DNA from: Desulfobacteraceae bacterium
GTDB taxonomy: Bacteria > Desulfobacterota > Desulfobacteria > Desulfobacterales > JAABRJ01
NCBI GenBank assembly: GCA_022340425.1
Contig: JAJDNY010000049.1
Coordinates: 1 to 52,172, forward strand
DNA: 52,172 nt
Direction of reading: 5' to 3'
Positions 8,606 to 18,252 of the stretch are shown piece by piece. The notes under the pieces are model-generated. The model had not been told where the DNA came from and did not search any database. It was given only the letters and a program-made list of their open reading frames with translations. A program made the position numbers and the translations under genes. Positions within the stretch are counted from its first letter, which is position 1, and each line of letters opens with the position of its first letter.

Positions 8606-9133
8606 ATGCCATCATCGCAACTGGTCCGTTCCTGGTATGTGCTGCACACCAGGAGCCGTTTTGAAAATGTGGTCAACGACGGCCTGCTCAAAAAGTCGAT
8701 CGAGGTCTTTCTGCCCCGGATCACCGTTCCCAGCACCCGCCGGGATCGCAAGCTCATGATCCGGGTGCCGCTTTTCCCGGGGTACATCTTCGTCCGCACC
8801 AACCTGGATCCCAACGAGCACCTGGAGATCGTGAAGACCATCGGGGCGGTGCGCCTTATCGGGACCAAAGATGGGCCCGTGCCGGTGGCGGCCGAAACCA
8901 TCCAGTCGCTGCAGATCATGGTGGCCAGCGACCTTTCGATCGTCACCGGTAGCCGGCTGCGGCGCGGTGACCGGGTGATGGTGATCAACGGTCCGCTGGT
9001 GGGGCTGACCGGGGTGTTCGTCAGCTACCGGGGCAAGGGGCGGGTTGTGGTCAACGTGGACGCCCTGGGGCAGTTCGCCGGGGTGGAAGTCGCCGCCGAG
9101 GACGTGGAGAAAATTCCCCAAATACTGACATAA
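8606..9133 (+). CDS. NusG-family specialised transcription elongation factor (RfaH/UpxY-like)
   Basis: This 175-residue protein has a NusG N-terminal domain beginning RSWYVLHTRSRFE, with the typical PLFPGYIFVR strand. It ends with a KOW domain (RRGDRVMVINGPLVGLTG, then RVVVNVDALG). Such proteins bind RNA polymerase and raise processivity or couple translation in particular operons. Housekeeping nusG normally lies with secE, rplK and rplA, which are absent here, so this is a paralogue. The IGAVRLIG region resembles RfaH/UpxY members. I place the start at the ATG preceded by a GGAAA site; the frame is open 38 residues further upstream. Its location between lptD and the HU gene suggests it may act on an envelope or polysaccharide operon, but no target is visible. 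Confidence 0.85.
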   Translation: MPSSQLVRSWYVLHTRSRFENVVNDGLLKKSIEVFLPRITVPSTRRDRKLMIRVPLFPGYIFVRTNLDPNEHLEIVKTIGAVRLIGTKDGPVPVAAETIQSLQIMVASDLSIVTGSRLRRGDRVMVINGPLVGLTGVFVSYRGKGRVVVNVDALGQFAGVEVAAEDVEKIPQILT

Positions 9134-9137
9134 CTGT

Positions 9138-9166
9138 TTGACATTTTAATAATTTTTTTTTATCTA
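9138..9166 (+). promoter_or_regulatory. Candidate promoter for HU/IHF-holB-ricT-metG unit
   Basis: A perfect TTGACA (9138-9143) is followed by a 17-bp AT-rich spacer and TATCTA (9161-9166). The -10 is a weak match, but the -35, spacing and AT richness in GC-rich surroundings support it. It overlaps the end of the NusG-like gene region. Confidence 0.5.
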
Positions 9167-9209
9167 GATAGATCGCCTGCCAGCGGGCAAAATCCGGGGA
9201 GGAGGGTTT

Positions 9210-9491
9210 ATGAACAAATTGGAACTCATATCCGCCTTGAAAGACAATGCCAATATCTCCAAGGCCGAGGCGGCCAAGGTGGTGCAGCTGTTTTTCGACA
9301 GCATGGCCGATGCCATGGCCCGCGGAGAGCGGGTGGAGATCCGCGGTCTGTGCAGCTTCTTTGTCAAGGAGTACAAGAGCTACACCGGGCGCAACCCCAA
9401 AACCGGCGAAAAGGTCCTGATCAGCCCCAAGAAGCTGCCCTTTTTCAAATGCGGCAAAGAGCTCAAAGAGCGTGTGGACACCCTCGGGTGA
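9210..9491 (+). CDS. HU/IHF-family nucleoid DNA-binding protein
   Basis: This 93-residue architectural DNA-binding protein bends DNA as a dimer. It shows the family signature EIRG-x-SF followed by GRNPKTGE (the beta-arm tip) and ends with a basic KELKERV helix. The usual GFGSF is GLCSF here, placing a cysteine in the signature. Sequence features resemble IHF-beta more than HU, but IHF and HU cannot be separated safely by eye. A strong GGGGAGGAGG site precedes the ATG. It lies 6 bp before holB and is probably the leader gene of the holB-ricT-metG unit. The TTGACA-type promoter just upstream fits high expression. Confidence 0.92.
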   Translation: MNKLELISALKDNANISKAEAAKVVQLFFDSMADAMARGERVEIRGLCSFFVKEYKSYTGRNPKTGEKVLISPKKLPFFKCGKELKERVDTLG

Positions 9492-9497
9492 CCTGTT

Positions 9498-10535
9498 TTG
9501 TCTGGATTTGAAGCCCTCATAGGGCAGGAACGGGCCGTCGAGCGCCTGAAAGCCATGCTGCGCCGGGACGCCCTGCCCCATGCGTTGCTCTTCTGCGGCA
9601 TCGAGGGGGTGGGCAAAGCCCAGGCGGCGCTGCTCTTGGCCATGGCGCTGAACTGCAGCGCCGCGGCCGGGGAGGGGCCCTGCGGGGCGTGTCGCACCTG
9701 TCGAAGCCTTGCGGCGGGTCAGCACCCCGATCTGCTTACGGTCGCCCCCGATGGGCCGCTGATCCGGGTGGCCCAGGTGCGTCAGCTCTGCGCCACCTTG
9801 GCCCTGAAGCCTTACGCGGCCCGCACGCGGGTGGTGATCATCAGGGATGCGCGCGCCATGAACCCCGAGGCTGCCAATGCCCTGTTGAAGGTGCTGGAGG
9901 AGCCGCCGGAGCGGACCCTGCTGATTTTACTGGCCACCCAAATGGGTGACCTGCTGCCGACGGTCGTCTCCCGCTGCCAGCAGCTGCGCTTCGGCCCGAT
10001 TCCCCGACGGACGCTGCAGACCCTGCTGACCGAGGCACATGGAATCGCCCCGGATGCCGCCGCCTTTGCCGCCGCCGTCTCCGACGGCAGCCTGACGCGT
10101 GCGCTGCGCTGCAGCCAGGCCGACTGGCGCGCCCGCCGCAGCTGGCTGATCGCGGCCATCGGGCTGGACCGCCCCGAAACGCTGTCCAGTCGGCCGTTGG
10201 AGCTGCTGCTGGCGGTGGCCGAGAAACTGGCCGGGCGGAAAGACTGGATCCCCGAGGCGCTCGATCTGATCAATGCCTGGCTGCGCGACCTGTTGGTTTT
10301 TCGGCACACACCCGGCCGCCTGATCAACCAGGACCAGGCGGCGCTGGTGGGCCGGGCCGCGGGCCGGCTGCCGGATGAAGCCCTGTTGCAGCGCATCCAG
10401 GCGGTTGCCAGCGCCCAAAGGCAAATCGCCGCCAACCTCAATCCCCGCCTGGTGCTGGAGCGCTTGATGCTGCAGCTGGCGGGTCGCCTGCCGGCAGGGT
10501 CCGGGAGGCCCGGAAACCAATCCCCCCCAATATGA
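9498..10535 (+). CDS. holB: DNA polymerase III delta' subunit
   Basis: This is the clamp-loader subunit that opens and loads the beta clamp. The 345-residue AAA+ fold begins GFEALIGQERAVERL, with a Walker-A-like GIEGVGKA and a zinc-binding cysteine cluster (CGACRTC). The sensor/arginine-finger region is NALLKVLEEPPE, followed by VVSRCQQ. Translation apparently starts with TTG, six bases after the HU stop. The GGGTGA spanning that stop could serve as ribosome site, implying translational coupling. Neighbouring ricT-like and metG reproduce a widely conserved holB-yaaT-metG order seen in Firmicutes and Desulfobacterota. Confidence 0.93.
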   Translation: MSGFEALIGQERAVERLKAMLRRDALPHALLFCGIEGVGKAQAALLLAMALNCSAAAGEGPCGACRTCRSLAAGQHPDLLTVAPDGPLIRVAQVRQLCATLALKPYAARTRVVIIRDARAMNPEAANALLKVLEEPPERTLLILLATQMGDLLPTVVSRCQQLRFGPIPRRTLQTLLTEAHGIAPDAAAFAAAVSDGSLTRALRCSQADWRARRSWLIAAIGLDRPETLSSRPLELLLAVAEKLAGRKDWIPEALDLINAWLRDLLVFRHTPGRLINQDQAALVGRAAGRLPDEALLQRIQAVASAQRQIAANLNPRLVLERLMLQLAGRLPAGSGRPGNQSPPI

Positions 10536-10578
10536 GTCGGCCCGCCGCCGGGTTTACCGCTATGAACTGTGATGCACC

Positions 10579-11397
10579 ATGAAAAAAGTTGTCGGAATAA
10601 GATTCAAACCGGCCGGCAAGGTCTACGATTTTGACAGCGGCGCCTTCGTTCTCAAGCACGGTGACCGGGTCATCGTCGAGACCGAGCAGGGCCTGGGGTT
10701 CGGCACCGTCGCCACCCCGCCGGTGGCGCTGGCCGATGATGCCGTCGCCAAACCGCTCAAGAAGGTTTTCCGGCTGGCCAGCCCGGACGATTTCAAGCAG
10801 CGCGAGAGCAATCTCGAAACCCGCAAAAAGGCCCATGCCTTCTGCCTGCAATGCATCAAGAAGCTTAAACTCAAGATGAATCTGTTTCACGTTGAAAGCA
10901 CTTTCGACGCCAGCAAGCTGACCTTCTTTTTCACCGCCGAGGACCGGGTGGATTTCCGGCAGCTGGTCAAGCTGCTCGTGCGCGAGTTCCGGGTCCGGAT
11001 CGAAATGCGGCAGGTGGGCATTCGCAACCAGGCAAAGATGTGCGGCGGCATCGGCCGCTGCGGCCGGGAGCTGTGCTGTTCGCTTTTCATGGAAAAGTTC
11101 GAGCCCGTGGCCATCCGGATGGCCAAGGAACAGAACCTCTCCCTCAACCCCACCAAGATTTCGGGCCTGTGCGGGCGCTTGATGTGCTGCCTGACCTACG
11201 AAAACCCGGTCTACCACGAGCTGAGGAAGGGGTTTCCCAAAATCGGTAAAACGGTGGACTACAAAAACGGCAAGGCCAAGGTCATCCGCCACAACCTGCT
11301 CGGTCAGCGCTTGACCCTGCGGCTGCAGGACGGAACCGAAGTCGAGACGGCGCTTTCCCAGATCAATTGGGACGCGCCCAAGAAGAGCAAGGAGTAA
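10579..11397 (+). CDS. ricT: PSP1-domain protein, RicT/YaaT-like
   Basis: This 272-residue PSP1-domain protein is homologous to RicT (YaaT) of Bacillus, part of the Ric complex that works with RNase Y in mRNA maturation and carries Fe-S clusters. The N-terminus VVGIRFKPAGKVYDFD and the cysteine-rich pair of segments (MCGGIGRCGRELCC, then GLCGRLMCC) are family hallmarks and likely metal or cluster ligands. It follows holB and precedes metG by 4 bp, the same neighbourhood as in Firmicutes. No good Shine-Dalgarno is visible before its ATG. Its exact role in this lineage is unproven. Confidence 0.88.
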   Translation: MKKVVGIRFKPAGKVYDFDSGAFVLKHGDRVIVETEQGLGFGTVATPPVALADDAVAKPLKKVFRLASPDDFKQRESNLETRKKAHAFCLQCIKKLKLKMNLFHVESTFDASKLTFFFTAEDRVDFRQLVKLLVREFRVRIEMRQVGIRNQAKMCGGIGRCGRELCCSLFMEKFEPVAIRMAKEQNLSLNPTKISGLCGRLMCCLTYENPVYHELRKGFPKIGKTVDYKNGKAKVIRHNLLGQRLTLRLQDGTEVETALSQINWDAPKKSKE

Positions 11398-11401
11398 GCG
11401 A

Positions 11402-13324
11402 ATGGACAGGCCCTTTTACGTCACAACGCCGATCTACTACGTGAACGCCAGGCCGCACCTGGGGCATGCCTATACCACCATCGTGGCCGACGTGGCCTGT
11501 CGTTTCAACGCCATGCGGGGCAGGGAGACCTTTTTTCTGACCGGCACCGACGAGCACGGCGATAAAATCGTGCGCGCCGCCCGCAACGAAAACCTCAGCC
11601 CGCGGGCCTACGTGGACCAGATCAGCGAGCTCTTCAAGGCGCTCTGGCCGGAGCTCAACATCGGTTTCAACCGCTTTATCCGCACCACCGAACCCGGTCA
11701 TATGGCGGTGGTGGAGCAGATCCTGCAGAAGATCTACGATGCCGGCGACATCTACTTCGCCGAGTACGAGGGCCTCTACTGCTTTGGCTGCGAGCGCTTC
11801 TACACCGAGCGCGAGCTGGTGGACGGCAAATGCCCGGACCACGACGCGGCCCCCGAGGTGATCAAGGAGGCCAACTATTTTTTCCGCATGGGCAAGTACC
11901 AGCAGTGGCTGATCGATCACATCCAGCGGCACCCGGATTTCATCCGGCCGGAGCGCTACCGCAACGAAGTGCTCGCCTTTCTGCGCGAGCCGCTGGAAGA
12001 CCTCTGCATCTCACGGCCCAAGGCGCGGCTCAAATGGGGCATCAACCTGCCCTTTGACGACGGCTACGTCACCTACGTCTGGTTCGATGCCCTGATCAAC
12101 TACGTCTCGGCGCTGGGCTACCCGGAGGGCGAGCTGTTCAAGAAATTCTGGCCGGTGGTCCAGCACGTCGTCGCCAAGGACATCCTCAAGCCCCACGGCA
12201 TCTACTGGCCGATCATGCTCAAGGCCGCCGGCATCGACGTCTACCAGCACCTCAACGTGCACGGCTACTGGAACATCGACCAGAGCAAGATGTCCAAGAG
12301 CCTCGGCAACGTGGTCGAGCCCCTGGAGCTCAAGAATGTCTACGGGCTGGACGCCTTCCGCTATTTTCTGATGCGCGAGATGGTGTTCGGTTTGGATGCC
12401 AATTTTTCCGAGGACGCCCTGGTGCAGCGGATCAACTCCGATCTGGCCAACGACCTGGGAAACCTCTTCTCGCGCGTGGTCACGATGGTGCACAAATATT
12501 TCAAGGGCGTGGTCCCGGAAGTCGATCATGAAGCTGAAAAGGAGCTTCAGCCGGGGATCGCCGCCGAGGCCTCGCGGGTCATCGCGGAGTATGAAAGCGA
12601 GATGGAGAATTTCGTTTTCCACAAGGCGCTGACCGCCGTCTGGGAGTTTATCAACCAGCTCAATAAGTACATCGATGTCACCGCCCCGTGGGTGCTGGCC
12701 AAAAAAAAGGCGACCCACAAGCAGCTGGCCGCCGTGCTCTACAACCTTCTGGAGGGGCTGCGGGTCATTTCCGGTCTGATCTACCCGGTGATGCCCGATA
12801 CCGCCCGGACCATGCAGCGCCACCTCGGGCTGGACCCCGACGCGCCTTTCTACCGGCTGGAGACCCTTTTGCAGTGGCGCTATCTGCCGGCGGGAACCCA
12901 GCTGCCCAAGGCGGTCGGACTTTTTCCGCGGATCGAACGCAAGAAGGACGACGCCCCCGGCGACGATGCCGCCGGCGAAGCGGCTGCCGGCGCGCCCCTC
13001 AAGCCGGAAATCACCATCGAGGAGTTTGCCAAGGTGGACCTGCGGGTGGGGACGGTCCTGCGGGTGGCGCCGGTGCCCAAGGCCAAGAAGCTGCTCCAGC
13101 TTGAAATCGATCTGGGGGAAAAGCGCACCGTCGTGGCCGGCATGGCCGCCAGCTACACGCCGGAGGAGCTGGTGGGCAAACAGGTGGTGGTGGTGGCCAA
13201 TCTCAAGCCCGTCAAGCTGATGGGCGTGCTCTCCCGCGGCATGCTGCTGGCGGCCGTGGATGACGTCAGGGGGGCGGTCCTGACGGTGGACCGGCCCATG
13301 AAGCCCGGCAGCGGGGTGCGATAG
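11402..13324 (+). CDS. metG: Methionyl-tRNA synthetase
   Basis: This enzyme charges tRNA-Met with methionine. It is a class I synthetase of 640 residues with HLGH (HIGH motif, 19-22) and intact KMSKS at 296-300. A cysteine-rich knuckle (CFGCERFYTE, KCPDH) lies in the connective domain. The C-terminal EMAP/Trbp111-like tRNA-binding domain (about 530-640: EEFAKVDLRVGTV, MAASYTPEELVG) aids dimerisation and tRNA binding. The ATG lies 4 bp after the ricT-like stop, indicating an operon. An AAGAGCAAGGAG stretch in the end of the preceding gene provides the ribosome site. The intact motifs contrast with those of the CysRS-like domain at 1.1-2.5 kb. Confidence 0.96.
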   Translation: MDRPFYVTTPIYYVNARPHLGHAYTTIVADVACRFNAMRGRETFFLTGTDEHGDKIVRAARNENLSPRAYVDQISELFKALWPELNIGFNRFIRTTEPGHMAVVEQILQKIYDAGDIYFAEYEGLYCFGCERFYTERELVDGKCPDHDAAPEVIKEANYFFRMGKYQQWLIDHIQRHPDFIRPERYRNEVLAFLREPLEDLCISRPKARLKWGINLPFDDGYVTYVWFDALINYVSALGYPEGELFKKFWPVVQHVVAKDILKPHGIYWPIMLKAAGIDVYQHLNVHGYWNIDQSKMSKSLGNVVEPLELKNVYGLDAFRYFLMREMVFGLDANFSEDALVQRINSDLANDLGNLFSRVVTMVHKYFKGVVPEVDHEAEKELQPGIAAEASRVIAEYESEMENFVFHKALTAVWEFINQLNKYIDVTAPWVLAKKKATHKQLAAVLYNLLEGLRVISGLIYPVMPDTARTMQRHLGLDPDAPFYRLETLLQWRYLPAGTQLPKAVGLFPRIERKKDDAPGDDAAGEAAAGAPLKPEITIEEFAKVDLRVGTVLRVAPVPKAKKLLQLEIDLGEKRTVVAGMAASYTPEELVGKQVVVVANLKPVKLMGVLSRGMLLAAVDDVRGAVLTVDRPMKPGSGVR

Positions 13325-13368
13325 CGCCGGCAGCCTTGAATTTCAGCCCATCGGTCAACCAGGAAAAG

Positions 13369-14814
13369 ATGACCCACACACCCAGCTGGAAAGTCTATCA
13401 GGCCCAATTGCAGCGAAAAACGCGGCTGCGTCGGCTGCTGCGGCGCACCCGGCGCCTCTGGGCCCTTTTGCCGCTGCTGCTGCTGGTGGTTTACGGGCTG
13501 ACGGCCGGGTTGAGCGGCAGTGACAGCTCGCCGCTGCCCGCGACGCCCCCGGCCCCGTCGCCGAGGGTCGCCCCTGACCCCCCGCCGGCCCCGGACCCGT
13601 CCCCGGCGCCCGTCGCAAAGCCGCAAAGCCCCCCTGCGCCGGCGCCTGCGGCCCAACCGGCGGAAGCCGCATCAGCGCCGGTGCTCACCAAGGCGGACCT
13701 TCAGGTCCTGATCGACCCCAGCCGCTTCATCAACCTCACCGAGGCCGCCTTTCCCCTGGAAATGGACGGCCGGCGCTTTACTGTTGAAACCAGCCTCAAC
13801 CCCCAGCTGCAGTCCCAGCTGCTCAAACGCATGGATCGCGAGCACTGCCGCTACATCGCCGTCGTGGCCATGGAGCCCGCCACCGGCAGGCTGCTGGCCA
13901 TGGCCGGCTTTGACAAGGACAACCCCGCCAGCGCCAACCCCTGCATCGAAACCCGCTTTCCGGCCGCCAGCATCTTCAAGATCGTGACGGCTGCGGCCGC
14001 CGTCGAAAAGCTCGGCTTCCGCCCCGGCTCCTCCCTGAGCTTCAACGGTGGCAAGTACACCCTCTACAAGTCCCAGCTCAAGGACCAGCAGAACCGCTAC
14101 ACCCGCTACATCACGTTCCGGGACGCCTTCGCCCAGTCGGTCAACCCGGTCTTCGGCAAGCTCGGCGCGCGCACCCTGGGCAAAGACGCCCTCCAGCAGT
14201 ATGCTGAGGCCTTCGGCTTCAACCGTCCGATCAATTTCGAAATCCCGCTGGCCCCCAGCACGGTCTCCTTCTCGGACGAACCCTACCAGTGGGCCGAGAT
14301 TGCCAGCGGGTTCAACCGCCAGACGGTCATCTCGCCGCTGCACGGCGCCATGCTGGCGGCCACGATTTTAAACGGCGGGCAGATGGTGGCCCCCACGGTG
14401 GTGGATCAGATCAGCGACGCGAGCGGCCGCCCCCTCTACCGCCAGCACCGCCAGCCGCTCAACCGGGCGATCTCCCCCTCGACCTCCAAGATTGTCAACA
14501 CCCTCATGGAGGCCACCGTCCTCGGCGGCACCTCGCGCAAGGCGTTCAAAGGCCACCAGCGCCACCGGGTACTCTCCCAGCTCAATATCGGCGGCAAAAC
14601 CGGCAGCATCAGCAACCGCAACAACGAGTTGCGCTTCGACTGGTTTGTGGGCTTCGCCGAGGAGAAAAACGGCTCCGAGAAAATCGCCATCTCGGTGGTC
14701 GTGGCCCACGAAAAATATATCGGCGTCCGCGCCGGCCAGTATGCGCGCCTGGTGATCGAACGCTTTTTCGGGAATTATTTCAGCCAGGCCGCCGCCGCCA
14801 AGGCCAGCGGCTGA
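13369..14814 (+). CDS. Penicillin-binding protein transpeptidase-domain protein
   Basis: This is a membrane-anchored DD-transpeptidase-like protein of 481 residues. It has a basic N-terminus, one membrane helix (about 30-48), a Pro/Ala-rich linker (55-105), and a transpeptidase domain with all three motifs: S201-x-x-K204 (ASIFK), S257VN259 and K410TG. The glycosyltransferase and PBP-dimerisation domains of class A/B PBPs are absent or very short, so it is a compact single-domain transpeptidase. It should act in periplasmic peptidoglycan cross-linking. I prefer the ATG preceded by AGGAAA over a TTG 33 bp earlier. It follows metG by about 45 bp and may be its last operon partner. Confidence 0.87.
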   Translation: MTHTPSWKVYQAQLQRKTRLRRLLRRTRRLWALLPLLLLVVYGLTAGLSGSDSSPLPATPPAPSPRVAPDPPPAPDPSPAPVAKPQSPPAPAPAAQPAEAASAPVLTKADLQVLIDPSRFINLTEAAFPLEMDGRRFTVETSLNPQLQSQLLKRMDREHCRYIAVVAMEPATGRLLAMAGFDKDNPASANPCIETRFPAASIFKIVTAAAAVEKLGFRPGSSLSFNGGKYTLYKSQLKDQQNRYTRYITFRDAFAQSVNPVFGKLGARTLGKDALQQYAEAFGFNRPINFEIPLAPSTVSFSDEPYQWAEIASGFNRQTVISPLHGAMLAATILNGGQMVAPTVVDQISDASGRPLYRQHRQPLNRAISPSTSKIVNTLMEATVLGGTSRKAFKGHQRHRVLSQLNIGGKTGSISNRNNELRFDWFVGFAEEKNGSEKIAISVVVAHEKYIGVRAGQYARLVIERFFGNYFSQAAAAKASG

Positions 14815-14860
14815 AGCGCCCGCCCCCCTCTGCTTGCGCCCAATTCACCGAAGGAAAACC

Positions 14861-14911
14861 CGCCCCAGGGGTCCCCGGACCTCCTGGGGGCGTCTGCGGC
14901 CGGCCGCAGAC
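14861..14911. terminator. Two tandem GC-rich hairpins between convergent genes
   Basis: CGCCCCAGG (14861-14869) pairs with CCTGGGGGCG (14883-14892, one bulged G). Directly after it comes a perfect 20-bp palindrome at 14892-14911 (half-site GTCTGCGGCC). They sit between the convergent PBP and livF stops. No T-tract follows, so bidirectional termination or transcript-end protection is inferred. Confidence 0.45.
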
Positions 14912-14915
14912 CGCA

Positions 14916-15606
<691 letters not shown>

Positions 15607-15614
<8 letters not shown>

Positions 15615-16371
15615 CGAGGCTGCCCCCCAGATAGGCCCGTTTGACGGCGGTGTCGTTGCGGATCCGCTCCGGCGGGCCCCATGCCAGCAGCTGGCCCTGA
15701 TGGAGGACGACGATCTGGGAGGCCACCGCAAAGACGACCTTCATGTCGTGCTCGGTCAGGCAGAAGGTGGTGCCCGAGGTGTCCGCCAGGGTCTTGATGA
15801 GGCGGATCATGCGGTCGGTCTCCTCGGGGTTCATGCCGGCGGTGGGCTCGTCCAGCAGCACCAGTTTGGGCTCGCGCGCCAGGACGATCGCCATCTCCAC
15901 CAGGCGCTTGTCGCCGTAGGCCAGCTCACGCGCCGGGCGGTGGGCCGCGGCCGCCAGGCCGACGCGCTCCAACTGCGCTTCGGCCAGGCGGTAGACCGCC
16001 TTTTCACGGGCCAGCGGGCGCCAGAAATTCCACCCCTGGCGGTGCTGCAGCAGCAGTGGCACGGCCACGTTGTCCAGCACGCTGAGGGCCGGGAAAATAT
16101 TGGTGATCTGAAAGGAGCGCACCAGCCCCAGGGGGGCCACCCGATGGGCCGGCAGCCCGGTGATGTCCCGGCCGTCGAACACCACGCGCCCCTCGCTGGG
16201 GGCGAAACGGCCGGAAACCAGGTTGTAGAAGGTGGTCTTGCCCGCCCCATTGGGACCGATCAGGGCGGTGAGGGCGCCCGCCGGAATTTCCAGCGAGATG
16301 CGGCTGAGCACCTGGAATTTGCCGAAGTGGTGGGAGAGGTCCTGCACCTGGAGCAGTGGTTGCGCGCTCAT
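15607..16371 (-). CDS. livG: Branched-chain amino-acid ABC transporter ATP-binding protein LivG
   Basis: This is the second ATPase of the Liv importer, at 254 residues. Walker A is GPNGAGKTT, and the LivG insertion GLVRSFQITNIF lies between Walker A and the signature. The signature loop reads ELAYGDKRLVEMA rather than LSGGQ, as is normal in LivG, and Walker B is LVLLDEPTAGMNPEET. A terminal helical extension follows the switch His (LTEHDM). ATGA overlap with livM and an 8-bp overlap with livF show tight operon packing. The same reading frame stays open far upstream through livM, but that part is a non-coding shadow. Confidence 0.95.
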
Positions 16372-17342
16372 GGCCGGGGGCTCCGGGTGCGGGGCCGGCG
16401 CGCTGCCAGAAGCCCGGTGATGCCCTTGGGGAAAAAAAGGACCACCACGATCAGGATGGCCCCCAGGACGATCATCCAGCTTTCGGTGACCTGGGTGATG
16501 ATCTGCTCCAGCAGGAAAAAGACGGCGGCGCCCACCGCCGGCCCCAGGAAAACGCCGCTGCCGCCGAGGATCGTCATCAGCGCCGGTTTGGCCGAAAAGG
16601 TCCAGTGCAGGTAGTCGGGGGTCGCAAGACTGTTGAAAAAACAGAACAGGGTGCCGGCCAGCCCGGCCAGCCCGCCGGCAATGACGAAGGCCAAAAGGCG
16701 CACCCGCTGGACGCGCCCGCCGACGAAGGCGAAACGTTCCTTGTTTTCCCGCACGGCCGTCAGAATCAGCCCGAAGGGCGAACGCCCCACCTGCCAGAGG
16801 AGCAGGGCGCCCAGGAGGCTCGCCGCCAGGGTGAAGAGGTACAGGCTGACGGGCGAATAGAGGCTGATGGCGGCCCCCGGCAGCCGCAGGGGCGGCAGCG
16901 CGAAGAGCGGCAGGCCGTCGCTGCCGCCGGTCACCGCGCGCCAGTTGTGGGCGATGGTAAAGAGCATCATGCCGAAACCCAGGGTCAGCATGGCGAAGAA
17001 AATCTCGTCGCGCCGGACGCAGAGATACCCCACCGCCAGCGCCGCCAGGGCCGCGGCGGCGCTTCCCAGAAAGAGCGCCAGCCAGACGGAGCCGCCGCCG
17101 GCCTGAAGGTAAAGGGCGGCGGCAAAGGCCCCCAGGCCAAAAAAACCCCCCTGACCGAATGAGAGCAGTCCTGCGGCGCCGAAGAGCAGGTTGAAGCTCA
17201 GCGCAAAGAGGCTCATGATCAGAATCTCGGTCAGCACCATGGTCCAGTAGGTCGGTAGCAGGAAGGGGCAGAGGATCAGGGCCGCGAGGCCGAGGCAGGC
17301 CCACAGAAGGGGGCCGCCGCGTCTTGGGAAGGTGGCCGGCAT
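16368..17342 (-). CDS. livM: Branched-chain amino-acid ABC transporter permease LivM
   Basis: This inner-membrane permease subunit has 324 residues and about eight to ten hydrophobic helices. The LivM signature region includes LSFNLLFGAAGLLSFGQGGFFG near residues 47-68 and the EAA-like loop MTLGFGMMLFTIAHNWRAVTGG. It pairs with LivH to form the translocation path for the amino acid delivered by LivJ. It overlaps livG by 4 bp and begins 2 bp after livH. The C-terminal tail is basic (AARRPRTRS). Confidence 0.94.
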   Translation of the reverse strand: MPATFPRRGGPLLWACLGLAALILCPFLLPTYWTMVLTEILIMSLFALSFNLLFGAAGLLSFGQGGFFGLGAFAAALYLQAGGGSVWLALFLGSAAAALAALAVGYLCVRRDEIFFAMLTLGFGMMLFTIAHNWRAVTGGSDGLPLFALPPLRLPGAAISLYSPVSLYLFTLAASLLGALLLWQVGRSPFGLILTAVRENKERFAFVGGRVQRVRLLAFVIAGGLAGLAGTLFCFFNSLATPDYLHWTFSAKPALMTILGGSGVFLGPAVGAAVFFLLEQIITQVTESWMIVLGAILIVVVLFFPKGITGLLAARRPRTRSPRP

Positions 17343-17344
17343 GG

Positions 17345-18211
17345 CTACGCCTCGCGCCCAAAAAAGCCGCGTGGCCGCACCAGCAGCACCACCGCCAGGA
17401 GGAGGTAGGGCAGGGCCATCTGGGCCTGGCCGGCGAAAACGGTGCCGAAGGATTCCAGCAGGCCCAGGAAGAGGGCCCCCACGAAGGCGCCGGGGAAGCT
17501 TCCCAGCCCGCCGATGACCACCACGATGAAGCTTTCGATGATGATCCGGTCGCCCATGGAAGGCGCCAGGCTTTGCTGGGGCGCTGCGAGCGCCCCGCCC
17601 AGGGCCGCCAGCCAGGCCCCCAGGGCGAAGACGGCGGTGAACAGCAGCGGAACGCGCACGCCAATGCCCTCGGCCATTTCACGGTCCAGTGCCGCCGCCC
17701 GCACGATCCGGCCCCAGCGGGTGAACTGGAAGAAGAACCACAGGCCGAGGCCCACCAGCGGGCCGACCACGATCAGAAAGAGGCGGTAGACCGGGTAGGT
17801 GTGGCCGAAGAGCGGAAAAACCCCGGCCAACAGCGGCGGCGCCTCGACCACGTGATAGGCCGGCCCCCAGAGCAGCCGAACCGCGTCGTCCAGCACCAGC
17901 AGGATCGCGAAGGTCAACAGGAGCTGGAAGCTCACGTCCCGGGCGTAGACCCGCCGCAGCAGAAAACGCTCCACCACGACCCCCAGGGCCGCCACCAGAA
18001 GCGGCCCCAGCGCCAGGCCGAGCCAGAAGCTGGGCACGATCCGCATGATCTGCATGCAGAGATAGGCCCCCAGCATGAAGAGCGCCCCGTGGGCGAAGTT
18101 GAGAACCCCCAGCACCCCGAAGACCGTCGTGAGCCCCATGGAGATCAGAAACAGCAGCATCCCCCAGCTCAGGCCGTTCAGCATGTTTATGGCCAGTGTT
18201 TCCACACCCAC
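17345..18211 (-). CDS. livH: Branched-chain amino-acid ABC transporter permease LivH
   Basis: This 288-residue membrane permease is typical of LivH. The N-terminal helix carries NGLSWGMLLFLISMGLT, followed by the family motif GVLNFAHGALFMLGAY. A later GGLGSFPGAFVGALFLG segment is also diagnostic. It forms the heterodimeric channel with LivM. It lies 41 bp downstream of livJ in the same transcription unit. Confidence 0.95.
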   Translation of the reverse strand: MGVETLAINMLNGLSWGMLLFLISMGLTTVFGVLGVLNFAHGALFMLGAYLCMQIMRIVPSFWLGLALGPLLVAALGVVVERFLLRRVYARDVSFQLLLTFAILLVLDDAVRLLWGPAYHVVEAPPLLAGVFPLFGHTYPVYRLFLIVVGPLVGLGLWFFFQFTRWGRIVRAAALDREMAEGIGVRVPLLFTAVFALGAWLAALGGALAAPQQSLAPSMGDRIIIESFIVVVIGGLGSFPGAFVGALFLGLLESFGTVFAGQAQMALPYLLLAVVLLVRPRGFFGREA

Positions 18212-18252
18212 CTCTTTATGTCAGGGGCGCCTGGAATCCGGGTGGACCCCCG

